A DNA stretch of 64,000 bases from an uncultured Alistipes sp. (GCA_944320685.1 CALUIK010000001.1:62001-126000); one strand, 5' to 3'; shown: positions 18,675-29,150, counted from the stretch's first letter. Program-made: numbers and translations. Notes: a model not told the origin generated them from the sequence alone.

Positions 18675-19661
18675 ATGGCACGCGAATCCGCCGCAGACAG
18701 CATCTACGACAAGCTCCGCAGAGGGGCTTCGACCGTGTCGTGCGGACATTTCGTCGCCGCGCTCGACACGCTCCACCGTGCCGAGATATACAACACACTG
18801 GGATACGAACGGCTAACGCGCAAGAACAACGACATACGCCGCTTCTACGAGGAGTGCGGCAACAACTGGCCGCAAACCACATATCTCATGCTGCTGCGGA
18901 CGATAGGTACGCCCGAAAACAAGGAGCCATTCACCGCGCTCGCCCGCACCGTATCCTACGCCGCCATCCTGCGTGAGAGGCTCGCGCCACAGAACATCGA
19001 AGCGATGCTCATCGGCGCGTCGGGTCTGCTCGACATATACCCTCATGACGAATACATACTCGCCCTGCGGCGCAACTTCGAATACCTGTCCGCCAAGTAC
19101 GGCATCGCACCCATGCATGCCTCGGTGTGGCGCCTCTCCAACATACGTCCGAACAATTTTCCCATACTGCGGCTGTCGCAGATAGCGTCGTTCCTCGCCT
19201 CCACGCGCGAGGTGATGGACCGGCTCTTCGCCTGCCGCAGCGGACGCGACGTGTACGAACTCTTCAGCGCCGAAGCATCGCCATACTGGCTAAAGCATTA
19301 CATCCCGGGCAAGGAGTCGCCCGCCGCAACCAAACGTATCGGGCACATGAAATGCAACCTGCTGGCCATAAACCTCGTGGCGCAGATGCAGTTCGCATAC
19401 GGATCGTACATCGGACGCGAGGCCCTGCGCACGAGCGCCCTCGCCCTGCTCGAAAACACCGACGCCGAGGACAATTCCGTCATCAGGCCGTGGCTACAAT
19501 ACGGTGTAAGGCCGATGTCGGCTTTCGACAGTCAGGCCCTGCTGCAGCTATCGAACGAGTACTGCCGTCGCCGCCGCTGCGACGAATGCCCCGTCGGGCG
19601 GCGCATAGCATACCGCATCATGTCGGAGACGGAAGGGGACACCGGCAACGGCATGTTCTGA
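18675..19661 (+). CDS. DUF2851 protein lacking the usual N-terminal domain
   Basis: A 328-aa protein matching the C-terminal half of DUF2851 proteins, with ERLTRKNNDIRRFYEECGNNW, the hallmark RPNNFPILRLSQIASFL, and a terminal Cys cluster CRRRRCDEC. Bacteroides homologues are about 425 aa and start with an extra domain of roughly 150-190 residues (WKHRIF..., DAGPDFFNAKI...). That domain is absent here, and no remnant fits in the 12 nt before the ATG. The function of the family is unknown. It follows the SufT-like gene closely and is likely cotranscribed with it. Confidence 0.8.
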   Translation: MARESAADSIYDKLRRGASTVSCGHFVAALDTLHRAEIYNTLGYERLTRKNNDIRRFYEECGNNWPQTTYLMLLRTIGTPENKEPFTALARTVSYAAILRERLAPQNIEAMLIGASGLLDIYPHDEYILALRRNFEYLSAKYGIAPMHASVWRLSNIRPNNFPILRLSQIASFLASTREVMDRLFACRSGRDVYELFSAEASPYWLKHYIPGKESPAATKRIGHMKCNLLAINLVAQMQFAYGSYIGREALRTSALALLENTDAEDNSVIRPWLQYGVRPMSAFDSQALLQLSNEYCRRRRCDECPVGRRIAYRIMSETEGDTGNGMF

Positions 19662-19680
19662 TCCCCCGCTCGTCGGCACC

Positions 19681-19707
19681 CGGCCGGCTTCCGATTACTG
19701 CCGGCCG
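19681..19707. terminator. GC-rich hairpin after the DUF2851 gene
   Basis: CGGCCGGC (19681-19688) and GCCGGCCG (19700-19707) form a perfect 8-bp stem with an 11-nt loop. It sits about 20 nt after the DUF2851 stop. The T-run is missing, so termination is uncertain. Confidence 0.4.
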
Positions 19708-19798
19708 CACATCACTATCCTCCCGCGTCATATCCCGCGGAGGCGGCATCGAAACCCGGCAAAGGCGTGACCCGCCGCATCATTAACCATAAAAGCCA

Positions 19799-19828
19799 TT
19801 GGCGCTTCGGGCAAAATCGTTAAATTTG
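19799..19828 (+). promoter_or_regulatory. Promoter of the secreted FAD oxidoreductase gene
   Basis: TTG at 19799-19801, a 19-nt spacer and TAAATTTG at 19821-19828 match the Bacteroidetes sigma-ABfr consensus exactly. Transcription should start near 19834, about 60 nt before the ATG at 19896. Confidence 0.75.
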
Positions 19829-19895
19829 CGGATACCGCCGACTCCCGCCGCCGACAGGACCGCTGCCCACACAACCGCACAAAAACCGAAATGCC

Positions 19896-21830
19896 ATGAT
19901 ACGCTTCACCATCCTTTTGCTCGCACTCATGTTATCGCTGCACACATCCGCCGCCCGCGACATCCTCGTCGAGGCGGAGAGCTTCGCCATCTGCGGCGGC
20001 TGGGTCGTAGACCAGCAGGCAATGCCGGCAATCGGGTCGCCGTACATACTGGCGCACGGCATGGGGACTCCCGTCGAGGATGCCGTCACCACGGTCGACA
20101 TACCCCGCGGGGGCCGCTACCGCATATGGGTACGCACGCGCGACTGGGCCAAGCGGTGGAGCCGCACCGGTTCACCCGGCCGTTTCGAGGTGGCGGTAAA
20201 CGGCCGCCCGCTGCAAACGGTATTCGGAACCGGACGCGAAGAGTGGCATTGGCAGGACGGCGGGACAGCGGCCATGCGCCGCGGCGGCAACGAACTGCGG
20301 CTGCACGACCTCACAGGCTTCGACGGCCGTTGCGACGCCATATACATAACATCCGACACCCTCGCCGCACCGCCCGAGGAACCCGAGGCTGTGGCACGTC
20401 TGCGGCAGCGCCTCACACCCGTCGGGCGCAGGCCCCGCACCATGGGCCGCTACGATCTGGTGGTCGTGGGCGGCGGCATAGCAGGCTGCTGCGCCGCCGT
20501 CAGCGCCGCACGCCTCGGCTGCCGCGTCGCCCTCATACAGGACCGCCCCGTGCTGGGCGGCAACAACAGTTCGGAAGTACGTGTGGGGCTGTCGGGGCTC
20601 ATCGGGCAGCAACCATACCCCAACCTCGGGAAACTCCTCGACGAGCTCGGTCCCGTCGGGTTCTGGAACGCCCGCGAGGCCGAGGCGGACCCCGCGTCGC
20701 CACGCAGCGCCCAAATCAAACGCATCATCGCCCGCCATCCCGAGAAACTGACGCACAACGCCGGCCCCGCATCGAACTACGGTGACGAAAAGAAACGCCG
20801 TCTCGTGGAGTCGCATCCCGACATAACCCTGTACCTCAACACGCGCGTCACAGATGTCGAGTGCCGCGGCGGCAGGATCACCGCCGTCACGGGGCAGGAC
20901 ATATTTTCCGGAGAGCGGCTGCGCTTCGAAGGGACGCTGTTCGCCGACTGTACGGGCGACGCCGAAGTGGGATTCCTCGCGGGCGCCGACCTGCGCATGG
21001 GACGCGAAAGCCGCGCAGAGAGCGGCGAGCCGAGCGCTCCGGATACGGCCGACTCGCTGGTTATGGGGACCTCCGTACAATGGTACTCCGTGGAGACCTC
21101 CGAACCCACGGCCTTTCCCGAGTGCGAATGGGCGCTGCAGTTCGACGAACGTACGGCCATCCCAATCACCCGCGGCGACTGGGATTGGGAGACGGGCCTC
21201 GACAAGGACCAGATATACGATATAGAGCACATCCGCGACTATGCGCTGCTGGCCGTATACGGCAATTGGGCCTACCTTAAAAACCGCAGTCCACAGCGCG
21301 ACGAGTTCGCACGGCGGCGCCTCGAATGGGTGGCGTACATCGGCGGCAAACGCGAATCGCGCCGCCTGATGGGCGACGTGGTGCTACGTGAGCAGGACCT
21401 CACCGAAGGTACCCGCTACGACGATGCCGCCGTAACGGCCACATGGGGTATAGACCTGCACTACCCACATCGCACCGATGGTTTCGGCGGGGAACCGTTC
21501 CTCGCATACAGCGACTCGCGAGAGATAGTACCCTACCCCATCCCGTACCGATGCCTCTACTCGCGCAACATCGAAAACCTCTTCATGGCGGGGCGCAACA
21601 TAAGTGTCACGCACATCGCTCTGGGCAGCGTGCGTGTCATGCGCACGGGCGGCATGATGGGCGAGGTGGTTGGCATGGCTGCCTCGCTCTGCCGCCGCCA
21701 CCGCACCACGCCCCGCGGCATATACCTGCACCACCTGCCCGAACTCAAGTCTCTCATGGCCGCGGGCGTCGGCACGGCGGGATTCCCCGAATCCGAAGAT
21801 ATGGGCAACGGCCACCACATGCAAGAGTGA
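19896..21830 (+). CDS. Secreted FAD-dependent oxidoreductase with N-terminal carbohydrate-binding-like domain
   Basis: A 644-aa protein. A signal peptide (about 1-20) is followed by a beta-rich domain (about 21-150) starting ILVEAESFAICGGWV, with GRYRIWVRTRDWAKRW, which resembles domains in polysaccharide-lyase and xanthan-lyase-like proteins. An FAD-binding Rossmann motif VVVGGGIAGCCAAVSAARLG lies at about 190-210, followed by GGNNSSEVRVG. A C-terminal segment NIENLFMAGRNISVTHIALGSVRV completes the FAD domain (PF12831 type). Such proteins are common in gut Bacteroidetes, probably acting on glycans in the periplasm. The substrate is unknown. Confidence 0.85.
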   Translation: MIRFTILLLALMLSLHTSAARDILVEAESFAICGGWVVDQQAMPAIGSPYILAHGMGTPVEDAVTTVDIPRGGRYRIWVRTRDWAKRWSRTGSPGRFEVAVNGRPLQTVFGTGREEWHWQDGGTAAMRRGGNELRLHDLTGFDGRCDAIYITSDTLAAPPEEPEAVARLRQRLTPVGRRPRTMGRYDLVVVGGGIAGCCAAVSAARLGCRVALIQDRPVLGGNNSSEVRVGLSGLIGQQPYPNLGKLLDELGPVGFWNAREAEADPASPRSAQIKRIIARHPEKLTHNAGPASNYGDEKKRRLVESHPDITLYLNTRVTDVECRGGRITAVTGQDIFSGERLRFEGTLFADCTGDAEVGFLAGADLRMGRESRAESGEPSAPDTADSLVMGTSVQWYSVETSEPTAFPECEWALQFDERTAIPITRGDWDWETGLDKDQIYDIEHIRDYALLAVYGNWAYLKNRSPQRDEFARRRLEWVAYIGGKRESRRLMGDVVLREQDLTEGTRYDDAAVTATWGIDLHYPHRTDGFGGEPFLAYSDSREIVPYPIPYRCLYSRNIENLFMAGRNISVTHIALGSVRVMRTGGMMGEVVGMAASLCRRHRTTPRGIYLHHLPELKSLMAAGVGTAGFPESEDMGNGHHMQE

Positions 21831-21914
21831 TCGTCAGGACGGGGATTGCCGTACCGTCGCGGATACCAATCTTCGGCAGCCCGACGGAGGATAATGTCAT
21901 AGTTATCCGATATT

Positions 21915-21944
21915 TTGACATTTGGAAATATATATCTATATTTG
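21915..21944 (+). promoter_or_regulatory. Promoter of secA
   Basis: TTG at 21915-21917, a 19-nt spacer and TATATTTG at 21937-21944 give a full consensus match. Transcription should start near 21950, with a leader of about 35 nt. The region is markedly AT-rich. Confidence 0.78.
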
Positions 21945-21984
21945 TAGGATCTATAACAGCTAAACACAAAAACAAAACCCGATT

Positions 21985-24900
21985 ATGGATATTTTAAGCG
22001 ACGTTATCAAGTTGTTCTTCGGTTCCAAAGCCGACAAGGATCGCAAGCAGATAGAGCCTTACGTCAACAAGATCAAGGAGATATACCCGTCGATACAGCA
22101 ACTCTCGAACGATGACCTGCGTGCGCGCAGCGCCGCCCTGATGAAGCAGATCGCCGACTTCATCGCCACTGACGAGGCGCACATCGTCGAGCAGAAAGCC
22201 AAACTGGAGATGGCTGAAACCACTCTTTCGGAGAAGGAGAAGATTTCAAAGGATATAGACACCACCACCAAACGGATCGACGATAAGATCGAACAGAAAC
22301 TCGACGAGATACTGCCCGAAGCCTTCGCCATCATGAAGGATACGGCACGCCGCTTCGCCGAGAACGAGACCGTCGAAGTCACGGCTACGGATTTCGACCG
22401 CAACCTCGCCGCCGAGAAGGACTTTGTCACCATCGACGGAGACAAGGCCATATACGCGACGCACTGGATGGCCGGCGGCAACGACATAAAATGGGACATG
22501 GTACACTACGACGTGCAGCTCTTCGGCGGCGTGGTGCTGCACAAGGGCAAGATCGCCGAGATGGCCACGGGTGAGGGCAAGACGCTCGTGGCGACGCTCC
22601 CCGTATTCCTCAACGCCATGGCCCGCAAGGGGGTGCATGTGGTTACGGTGAACGACTATCTGGCACGGCGCGACTCCGAGTGGATGGGTCCCATGTACGA
22701 GTTCCACGGCCTCTCGGTCGACTGCATCGACAAGCACCAGCCCAACTCCGACGCCCGCCGCAAGGCATACTTGGCCGACATCACCTTCGGTACCAACAAC
22801 GAGTACGGCTTCGACTACCTGCGCGACAACATGGCCTCGTCGCCCAAGGACCTCGTACAGCGCAAGCACCACTACGCCATCGTCGACGAGGTCGACTCGG
22901 TGCTCATCGACGATGCACGTACGCCGCTCATCATATCGGGCCCCGTACCCAAGGGCGACGACCAGCTCTTCGAGACCTACCGGCCATCGATCGAGCACCT
23001 ATACACCCTGCAGAAAAATCTGGTGACGTCGCTGGTGGCCGAGTCTCGCCGCCTCTTCGCGGAGAACAAGCCCGAGGAGGGAGGCGTCCTGCTATACCGC
23101 GCACACAAGGGCCTGCCCAAATACAAGCCGCTGATCAAGTTCCTCTCGGAACCGGGTATCAAGACCCAGTTCCAGAAGACCGAGAACATATACATGCAGG
23201 ACAACAACCGCCGCATGCCCGAGATCGTGGACGATCTCTACTTCGTCATCGACGAGAAACTCAACTCGGTGGAACTCACCGACAAGGGTCACGACGTACT
23301 GTCGCAGTACTTCAACGAGGACGGCTTCTTCGTGCTGCCCGACATAGGCAGCGAGATCGCCGACCTCGAGAAGAGCACCCTCTCGGCCGAGGAGAAGGCC
23401 CACCGCAAGGACGAGATCATCAACGACTACTCGATCAAGTCGGAGCGCGTGCATACGGTCAACCAACTGCTGAAGGCCTACTCGATGTTCGAGCGCGACG
23501 TAGAGTATGTCGTCATGGACAACAAGGTGAAGATCGTAGACGAACAGACGGGCCGTATTCTCGACGGCCGCCGCTACTCGGACGGCCTGCACCAGGCCAT
23601 CGAGGCCAAGGAGCGCGTAAAGGTCGAAGCCGCCACGCAGACCTTCGCCACCATCACGCTGCAGAACTACTTCCGCATGTACCACAAGCTGGCCGGTATG
23701 ACCGGTACGGCCGAGACCGAGGCTTCGGAGTTCTGGAACATATACAAGCTCGACGTAGTGGTCATCCCCACAAACCGCCCCGTCATCCGCGACGACCGCG
23801 AGGATCTTGTATACAAGACCAAGCGCGAGAAGTACAACGCCGTCATCGAAGAGATCGTACGCCTTGTCGAAGCCAAGCGTCCGGTGCTGGTCGGCACCAC
23901 CTCGGTCGAAATATCGGAACTGTTGAGCCGCATGCTCAAGTTGCGCGGCATAAAGCATAATGTCCTCAACGCCAAGCAGCACCAGCTTGAGGCACAGATC
24001 GTGGCCGAAGCCGGCCGGTCGGGGCAGGTGACCATCGCCACCAACATGGCGGGCCGTGGTACCGACATCAAGCTCTCGCCCGAGGCGCGCGACGCCGGAG
24101 GTCTGGCCATAATCGGTACGGAGCGCCATGAAAGCCGCCGTGTCGACCGCCAGCTGCGCGGACGCGCCGGACGTCAGGGCGACCCGGGATCGTCGCAGTT
24201 CTTCGTGTCGCTCGAAGACGACCTGATGCGCCTGTTCGGATCAAGCCGCATCTCGACGCTCATGGACCGCATGGGCATCGAGGAAGGAGAGGTCATACAG
24301 GCCAAGATGATGACCAAAGCCATCGAGCGCGCACAGAAGAAGGTCGAGGAGAACAACTTCGGTATACGCAAGCGCCTGCTCGAGTACGACGACGTGATGA
24401 ACTCGCAGCGCGAGGTTATCTACACGCGCCGCCGCCACGCACTCTACGGTGAGCGTATTGAAATAGACCTCAACAACATAATGTACGACTACGCCGAGAC
24501 ATTCATGGAGGCGCACGAGGGCGTGCCGTACGAAGACTTCTCGTTCGACCTCATCCGCGAAGTGGCGCTGCAGCCTTCATTCGACGAGGCGAAGTACTCG
24601 TCGTCGAAGCCGCGCGAGATTGTCGAGATGATCGTCGAGGACCTTCGCACGCTCTACGGACGCCGCGCCAAGGCCGTGGCGGACACCGTCCGCACCACCA
24701 TGCAGGCCATATATGCCGACAACGCCGACCATATGGACCGCGTGATCCACTTCCCGCTGACGGACGGACATCTGGGATACCACGTGCCAGTGGAGCTGCA
24801 ACGCTGCAAGGATACGGACGGCGCCGAGATATACAAGATTTTCTCGAAGATCGTAATGTTCACCACGATCGACGACGCATGGCGCGACCACCTGCGCGAG

Positions 24901-25278
24901 ATGGACGACCTGCGCCAGAGCGTACAGAATGCCGCATACGAACAGAAAGACCCCTTGCTGATATACAAACTCGAGTCGTACAACCTCTTCTCGACAATGC
25001 TCCGCGATGTCAACCGCGAGACGCTCGCCATACTCAACAAGGCCTACATTCCCGTACGGGAGAACAACCCCGAAGCCGTACAGCAGGAACGCCAGCGCCG
25101 CGCAAAGGTCGACGTGAACAAACTGCAGGCATCGCGCATGGCGGCCGCCGCCGCGGCAGGCCAAGGCGACAAGAGCAAGCCCGCACCGATAAAGGCCGAC
25201 AAGAAGATCGGCCGCAACGACCCATGCCCCTGCGGCAGCGGCAAGAAATACAAACACTGCCACGGCAAGGGGCTCTAA
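21985..25278 (+). CDS. secA: Protein translocase subunit SecA
   Basis: A 1097-aa protein. It contains a long Bacteroidetes-type N-terminal helical insertion (about 50-130), Walker A ATGEGKT (194-200), the DEAD-type box [25 protein letters not shown] and [13 protein letters not shown] of the second nucleotide-binding domain, and a C-terminal zinc-binding tail [14 protein letters not shown] (1081-1094), used for SecB or lipid contacts. SecA is the ATPase motor that pushes preproteins through SecYEG. At 1097 aa it is longer than the E. coli protein (901 aa), as expected for this phylum. It has its own promoter. Confidence 0.97.
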   Translation: MDILSDVIKLFFGSKADKDRKQIEPYVNKIKEIYPSIQQLSNDDLRARSAALMKQIADFIATDEAHIVEQKAKLEMAETTLSEKEKISKDIDTTTKRIDDKIEQKLDEILPEAFAIMKDTARRFAENETVEVTATDFDRNLAAEKDFVTIDGDKAIYATHWMAGGNDIKWDMVHYDVQLFGGVVLHKGKIAEMATGEGKTLVATLPVFLNAMARKGVHVVTVNDYLARRDSEWMGPMYEFHGLSVDCIDKHQPNSDARRKAYLADITFGTNNEYGFDYLRDNMASSPKDLVQRKHHYAIVDEVDSVLIDDARTPLIISGPVPKGDDQLFETYRPSIEHLYTLQKNLVTSLVAESRRLFAENKPEEGGVLLYRAHKGLPKYKPLIKFLSEPGIKTQFQKTENIYMQDNNRRMPEIVDDLYFVIDEKLNSVELTDKGHDVLSQYFNEDGFFVLPDIGSEIADLEKSTLSAEEKAHRKDEIINDYSIKSERVHTVNQLLKAYSMFERDVEYVVMDNKVKIVDEQTGRILDGRRYSDGLHQAIEAKERVKVEAATQTFATITLQNYFRMYHKLAGMTGTAETEASEFWNIYKLDVVVIPTNRPVIRDDREDLVYKTKREKYNAVIEEIVRLVEAKRPVLVGTTSVEISELLSRMLKLRGIKHNVLNAKQHQLEAQIVAEAGRSGQVTIATNMAGRGTDIKLSPEARDAGGLAIIGTERHESRRVDRQLRGRAGRQGDPGSSQFFVSLEDDLMRLFGSSRISTLMDRMGIEEGEVIQAKMMTKAIERAQKKVEENNFGIRKRLLEYDDVMNSQREVIYTRRRHALYGERIEIDLNNIMYDYAETFMEAHEGVPYEDFSFDLIREVALQPSFDEAKYSSSKPREIVEMIVEDLRTLYGRRAKAVADTVRTTMQAIYADNADHMDRVIHFPLTDGHLGYHVPVELQRCKDTDGAEIYKIFSKIVMFTTIDDAWRDHLREMDDLRQSVQNAAYEQKDPLLIYKLESYNLFSTMLRDVNRETLAILNKAYIPVRENNPEAVQQERQRRAKVDVNKLQASRMAAAAAAGQGDKSKPAPIKADKKIGRNDPCPCGSGKKYKHCHGKGL

Positions 25279-25326
25279 CCTGATTACGGACCATGCCGGA
25301 ACCCCGCGTGCACTTGCAGCGGTACC

Positions 25327-26580
25327 ATGACCAAAACAATAAAGGATATGAACCGATACATCTCATGCATAGCGGTGGCCGCCCTCACGGCGGCCACGCT
25401 GTTCATAAGCCCCCGCGCCGCGGCACAGCAGGAGCAGGCCGACAAACGTGCCGGCACGGAACAGGAAGGACACCGCTACGACGTGGCCGCATACCTCTAT
25501 CCCGCCTACGCATCCGACGACCAGCGCCTGCGCCCCTTCTGGCCCTCGGGCATAGGAGAATGGGAGACAGTGATGACCATGCAGCAGCGCCACCCGGGAC
25601 ACTACTGGAACCGCAAGCCACTTTGGGGATACGTCAATGAAGCCGACCCCGCCGTCATGGAGATGGAGATAGAGCAGGCCACCCGCCATGGAATCGACAT
25701 ATTCATCTTCGACTGGTACTGGTACGACGGGCGCCCATTCATGGAGACGACACTCGACAACGGGTTTCTGAAAGCCGCCAATGTCGACAAGATGCAGTTC
25801 TACCTGATGTGGGCAAACCACGACGTCCTCAACCTGTGGGACACGCGTCTGGCCAGCTACAACGAAAACAACGTCATATGGCAGGGTAAAGTCGACCGCG
25901 AGGAGTTCGAGAAGATATGCCGGCGCAACATCGAAAAATATTTCAAGCACCCGCAGTACTACAAAATCGACGGCAAACCCGTATTCATGATCTACGATCT
26001 GCCCAACCTCATATCGGGGCTGGGAGGTGTCGAACAGGCCGCAGATGCCCTGCAATGGTTCCGCGACGAGGTGCGCCGCGCCGGCTTTCCGGGTCTCGAA
26101 CTGCAGTTCGCCATGTGGGCTGTAAACCTCAACTACAGCGGGTTTGACAAAGGCAAGGATACAGATCCGGGCAACGAGCTCATCCGCGCCCTCGGGTTCG
26201 ACAGCGCCACCCACTACCAGTTCGCGCACTTCACCGACATGAACCGCGAATATGCCGACATTGTGGCCGACGCCGAACGCGAGTGGCAGCGTATCGACTC
26301 GACATACACCTTCACCTACTACCCGCACATCAGCGTCGGCTGGGACAACAGCCCACGCACGGGAACAAGTGCCGTCGTGCGCAACAATACCCCCGAAGCC
26401 TTCGCCGAGGCGTTGCGCAAAGCACGTGCATATGTAGACAGCCATCCCGACCGCGCGCCCCTCATCACGGTGAACAGTTGGAACGAATGGACCGAGACCA
26501 GCTATCTCATGCCGTGTGACAAATTCGGTTACGGCTATCTCGAAGCCGTGAAAAAGGTGTTCATGGATCAAACGCGATAA
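25327..26580 (+). CDS. WbsX-like / GH99-like secreted protein
   Basis: A 417-aa protein. An ATG at 25348 (MNRYISCIAVAALTAATLF) gives a better signal peptide than the upstream ATG at 25327. The mature part has VAAYLYPAYASDDQR, GIDIFIFDWYWYDGRP and NSWNEWTE, which are hallmarks of the WbsX family related to GH99. It is likely a periplasmic or surface enzyme acting on polysaccharide, though the activity is not established by sequence alone. It follows secA by about 50 nt and is followed 10 nt later by dCMP deaminase, with no obvious functional tie. Confidence 0.85.
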   Translation: MTKTIKDMNRYISCIAVAALTAATLFISPRAAAQQEQADKRAGTEQEGHRYDVAAYLYPAYASDDQRLRPFWPSGIGEWETVMTMQQRHPGHYWNRKPLWGYVNEADPAVMEMEIEQATRHGIDIFIFDWYWYDGRPFMETTLDNGFLKAANVDKMQFYLMWANHDVLNLWDTRLASYNENNVIWQGKVDREEFEKICRRNIEKYFKHPQYYKIDGKPVFMIYDLPNLISGLGGVEQAADALQWFRDEVRRAGFPGLELQFAMWAVNLNYSGFDKGKDTDPGNELIRALGFDSATHYQFAHFTDMNREYADIVADAEREWQRIDSTYTFTYYPHISVGWDNSPRTGTSAVVRNNTPEAFAEALRKARAYVDSHPDRAPLITVNSWNEWTETSYLMPCDKFGYGYLEAVKKVFMDQTR

Positions 26581-26590
26581 TACGGAAACA

Positions 26591-27028
26591 ATGGGATACG
26601 AAGAGGAAAAACAACGACAACTCGATCTGCGCTACCTGCGCATGGCCCGGATATGGGCAGAAAACTCATACTGCGTAAGACGCAAGGTGGGCGCCCTCAT
26701 AGTAAAGGATAAGATGATCATATCGGACGGCTACAACGGTACGCCGTCGGGATTCGAAAACGTCTGTGAAGATGAGGAGGGCAAGACCAAGTCGTATGTG
26801 CTCCACGCCGAGGCCAACGCCATAACCAAAGTGGCCAAAAGCGCCAACAACTGCGACGGATCGACGCTGTACATCACAGACGCCCCCTGCATAGAGTGCT
26901 CGAAACTGATCATACAGGCCGGCATACGCCGCGTGGTATATGTCAACGACTACCGTTCGGAAGAGGGACTCAACCTGCTGCGCCGCGTAGGCATCGAGTG
27001 CGTAAAACGCGCCCTCGACGGGCAATAG
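26591..27028 (+). CDS. dCMP deaminase (ComEB-type)
   Basis: A 145-aa zinc deaminase. The motifs are HAEANAI (H72, E74) and PCIEC (C100, C103), which bind zinc and hold the catalytic Glu. NSYCVRRKVGALIVKD and GYNGTPSGFENVCE match deoxycytidylate deaminases. It converts dCMP to dUMP, feeding dTMP synthesis in the cytoplasm. Its transcription ends at strong hairpins shared with the convergent POT transporter gene. Confidence 0.93.
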   Translation: MGYEEEKQRQLDLRYLRMARIWAENSYCVRRKVGALIVKDKMIISDGYNGTPSGFENVCEDEEGKTKSYVLHAEANAITKVAKSANNCDGSTLYITDAPCIECSKLIIQAGIRRVVYVNDYRSEEGLNLLRRVGIECVKRALDGQ

Positions 27029-27058
27029 TCCGACAGCCGGCAAAGGGCCGCCTGTCAA

Positions 27059-27090
27059 TATGCGGGGCGGACACATGTCCGCCCCGCATA
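27059..27090. terminator. Long perfect inverted repeat between dCMP deaminase and POT genes
   Basis: A 15-nt arm starting TATGCGGGGCGGACA is followed by its exact complement after only 2 nt (arms 27059-27073 and 27076-27090). No T-run follows. It probably acts together with the downstream hairpin as a termination or RNA-stabilising structure. Confidence 0.6.
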
Positions 27091-27137
27091 TTGATTCCAT
27101 TACAGCCGCACGCCGCCACTCTGCATCGCCGCATATA

Positions 27138-27173
27138 AAAATGGGATGCGCCCGCACGGGTGCATCCCATTTT
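27138..27173. terminator. Bidirectional rho-independent terminator
   Basis: Arms 27138-27149 (AAAATGGGATGC) and 27162-27173 (GCATCCCATTTT) pair perfectly, with A-run and T-run ends on both strands. The loop can form a further CCCG/CGGG stem. The element serves the convergent dCMP deaminase and POT genes. Confidence 0.88.
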
Positions 27174-27189
27174 ATCGAACAGCCGGACC

Positions 27190-28878
27190 CTAATTCGTGG
27201 CCGATTCGAGTTTCTTCATGATCGAGAATATGAACACGGCCGAGAGCAGGCAAAGCACTATCAATACGCTCCACACCATCCACAGGGCCATACCGCTGCC
27301 CCAAAGGTAGCCTATGAGCGAAGTGGCATAGTTGCCGACAGCCGTCGCCGCGAACCAGCACCCCATCATCATACCCTTGTATTTGGGAGGCGCCACCTTA
27401 GAGACAAACGAGATACCCATCGGCGAGAGGAGCAACTCGGCGAAGGTCAGCACCAGATACGTTGAAATCAGCCAATTCTGCGATACGAATGTGTCGCTGA
27501 CTCCCGCGGCCTTAACCTCGGCTGGAGACATGAGGCCGAACGAGCCCACGGTCAGTATAAGGAACCCGAAAGCGGCGATAACCATACCCATGCCGATCTT
27601 ACGCGGCGCCGAGGGCTCCTTGCCCCTGCGTGCCAAAGCGGTGAAGATGGCCACCGAGATGGGTGTAAGGCCGACCACGTAGAAGGGATTGAACTGCTGG
27701 AAATCCGAAGGAAGGATATGTACCGGATCGGGCGTGATGGTATAGCGGTAGTAAAGCGCCCCCAGCGCGGCTGCGAATACCACGGCACTGATGATCTTGC
27801 CGCGGCCCTTCTCCGACTGGAAGAGCCCTACGACGGCATATACGCCGACCAGAACCAGCACAAGATTGAATATGTCGAAGCCCATGCGGGTTACGCCCGT
27901 AGCCTCCGAAGTGGTATAGTCACGCGCGAAGAATGTCATCGTCGAACCGTTCTGGTGGAATGCCATCCAGAAGAAGATCACCACGGCGAAGACGAGCAGC
28001 AGCGCCGTAATGCGCGATTTTGTCTGCGCCGGCGTCAACTCGGCCTGATGTACACCGGCGGCCTCGGCGGCAGCGGCCTGCTGCTTGGCCGTAACGTCGG
28101 CGTGCTTGAAGGTCTTGCGGAAACCTACATATATAAGGTATGATACCACGAGCGAGACACATGCCACGCCGAAGCCCATGTTATACGCCGTCGACAGTTT
28201 CTCGATATAGTGCTCCGAGAAGGCGGCCAGATCCCCCGTCGATCCCATCGACGCGGCCAGCTCCTGCAGTTTTGCCAGCGGCTCGGCGGGCATGCCCGCA
28301 CCCTGCTCAAGGTACTGGTGCGCAAGGGCAGGGATCTGCCCGTTGTATACAAGACCGTCCTGCGCGAGGAAATGGTTGGTGATCCACTTGGCCATGCCGG
28401 GCGCGAACATGGCGCCGATATTGATAGCCATGTAGAAAATCGAGAAAGCGTTGTCGCGCTTGGCCTGATAAGCAGGGTCGTCATACAGGTTTCCCACCAG
28501 CACCTGCAGATTGCCCTTGAAAAGTCCCGTACCGCAGGCTATCAGCGCCAGTGCGCCGAACATGAGAGCCTGTCCGGCAAAGCCGGCACTGGTGGGGATG
28601 GCGAGCAGCGCATAACCGGCGAACATGATGAAGATGCCGAGCGTGACCATCTTGCCGAACCCGAACTTGTCGGCCAAGATTCCGCCGAAGAAAGGCATGA
28701 AATATACCGCAGCGAGGAAGATACCGTAAATCTGCGTGGTGACCGCCTCGGTATAACCGAACTTCGCCTGCAGGAAGAGCGTGAAGATCGCAAGCATGGT
28801 ATAGTAGCCGAAGCGCTCGCCAGTGTTGGCCAGCGAAAGGGCATACAAACCTTTGGGTTGTCCTTTGAACATAAGCAA
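27190..28878 (-). CDS. POT-family proton-dependent oligopeptide transporter
   Basis: A 562-aa MFS protein with about 14 membrane segments. Its signatures are GERFGYYTMLAIFTLFL near the N-terminus (the ExxERFxYY-like motif with Gly first) and FYMAINIGAMFAPGMAKW (PTR2 signature). A hydrophilic loop rich in Ala and Gln lies mid-protein. It imports di- and tripeptides with protons across the inner membrane. This fits an asaccharolytic, peptide-using gut organism, although that is context only. It has its own promoter and an intergenic AT-rich region upstream. Confidence 0.92.
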   Translation of the reverse strand: MLMFKGQPKGLYALSLANTGERFGYYTMLAIFTLFLQAKFGYTEAVTTQIYGIFLAAVYFMPFFGGILADKFGFGKMVTLGIFIMFAGYALLAIPTSAGFAGQALMFGALALIACGTGLFKGNLQVLVGNLYDDPAYQAKRDNAFSIFYMAINIGAMFAPGMAKWITNHFLAQDGLVYNGQIPALAHQYLEQGAGMPAEPLAKLQELAASMGSTGDLAAFSEHYIEKLSTAYNMGFGVACVSLVVSYLIYVGFRKTFKHADVTAKQQAAAAEAAGVHQAELTPAQTKSRITALLLVFAVVIFFWMAFHQNGSTMTFFARDYTTSEATGVTRMGFDIFNLVLVLVGVYAVVGLFQSEKGRGKIISAVVFAAALGALYYRYTITPDPVHILPSDFQQFNPFYVVGLTPISVAIFTALARRGKEPSAPRKIGMGMVIAAFGFLILTVGSFGLMSPAEVKAAGVSDTFVSQNWLISTYLVLTFAELLLSPMGISFVSKVAPPKYKGMMMGCWFAATAVGNYATSLIGYLWGSGMALWMVWSVLIVLCLLSAVFIFSIMKKLESATN

Positions 28879-28946
28879 ACTGTTTTTTTAATATCTGTAT
28901 TGTCTATTGCCTAACATTCCGTCTGGCCCGGCGGGCGCAAACTTTA

Positions 28947-28954
28947 CAAATATA
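28947..28954 (-). promoter_or_regulatory. -7 box of the POT transporter gene
   Basis: On the minus strand this reads TATATTTG, about 70 nt before the start codon at 28878. No TTG was found at the ideal -33 distance. Confidence 0.55.
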
Positions 28955-29122
28955 GTGAATTTTCCGTATATAATGCGCATACAGCCGTGATTTTCCGTTC
29001 ACAAGGCCCCCTTGGCGCGACATCCGCCGAGACAACCGGCAAAATTGTGCTGCCGGAAGGTATTTCAGATACGATATGGAAGCTTCAGAGGTATTTTTCT
29101 AAAAAAAATCGAACGAAATATC

Positions 29123-29150
29123 TATTTTTGATTTAATATCGTTATATTTA
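29123..29150 (+). promoter_or_regulatory. AT-rich promoter region of the M60 lipoprotein gene
   Basis: Two overlapping -7 candidates are seen: TATTTTTG (29123-29130, exact TAnnTTTG) and TATATTTA (29143-29150, one mismatch). The 28955-29211 stretch otherwise holds no gene; it is AT-rich, with an A-tract at 29101-29108. The leader to the ATG at 29212 is about 55-75 nt. Confidence 0.5.
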
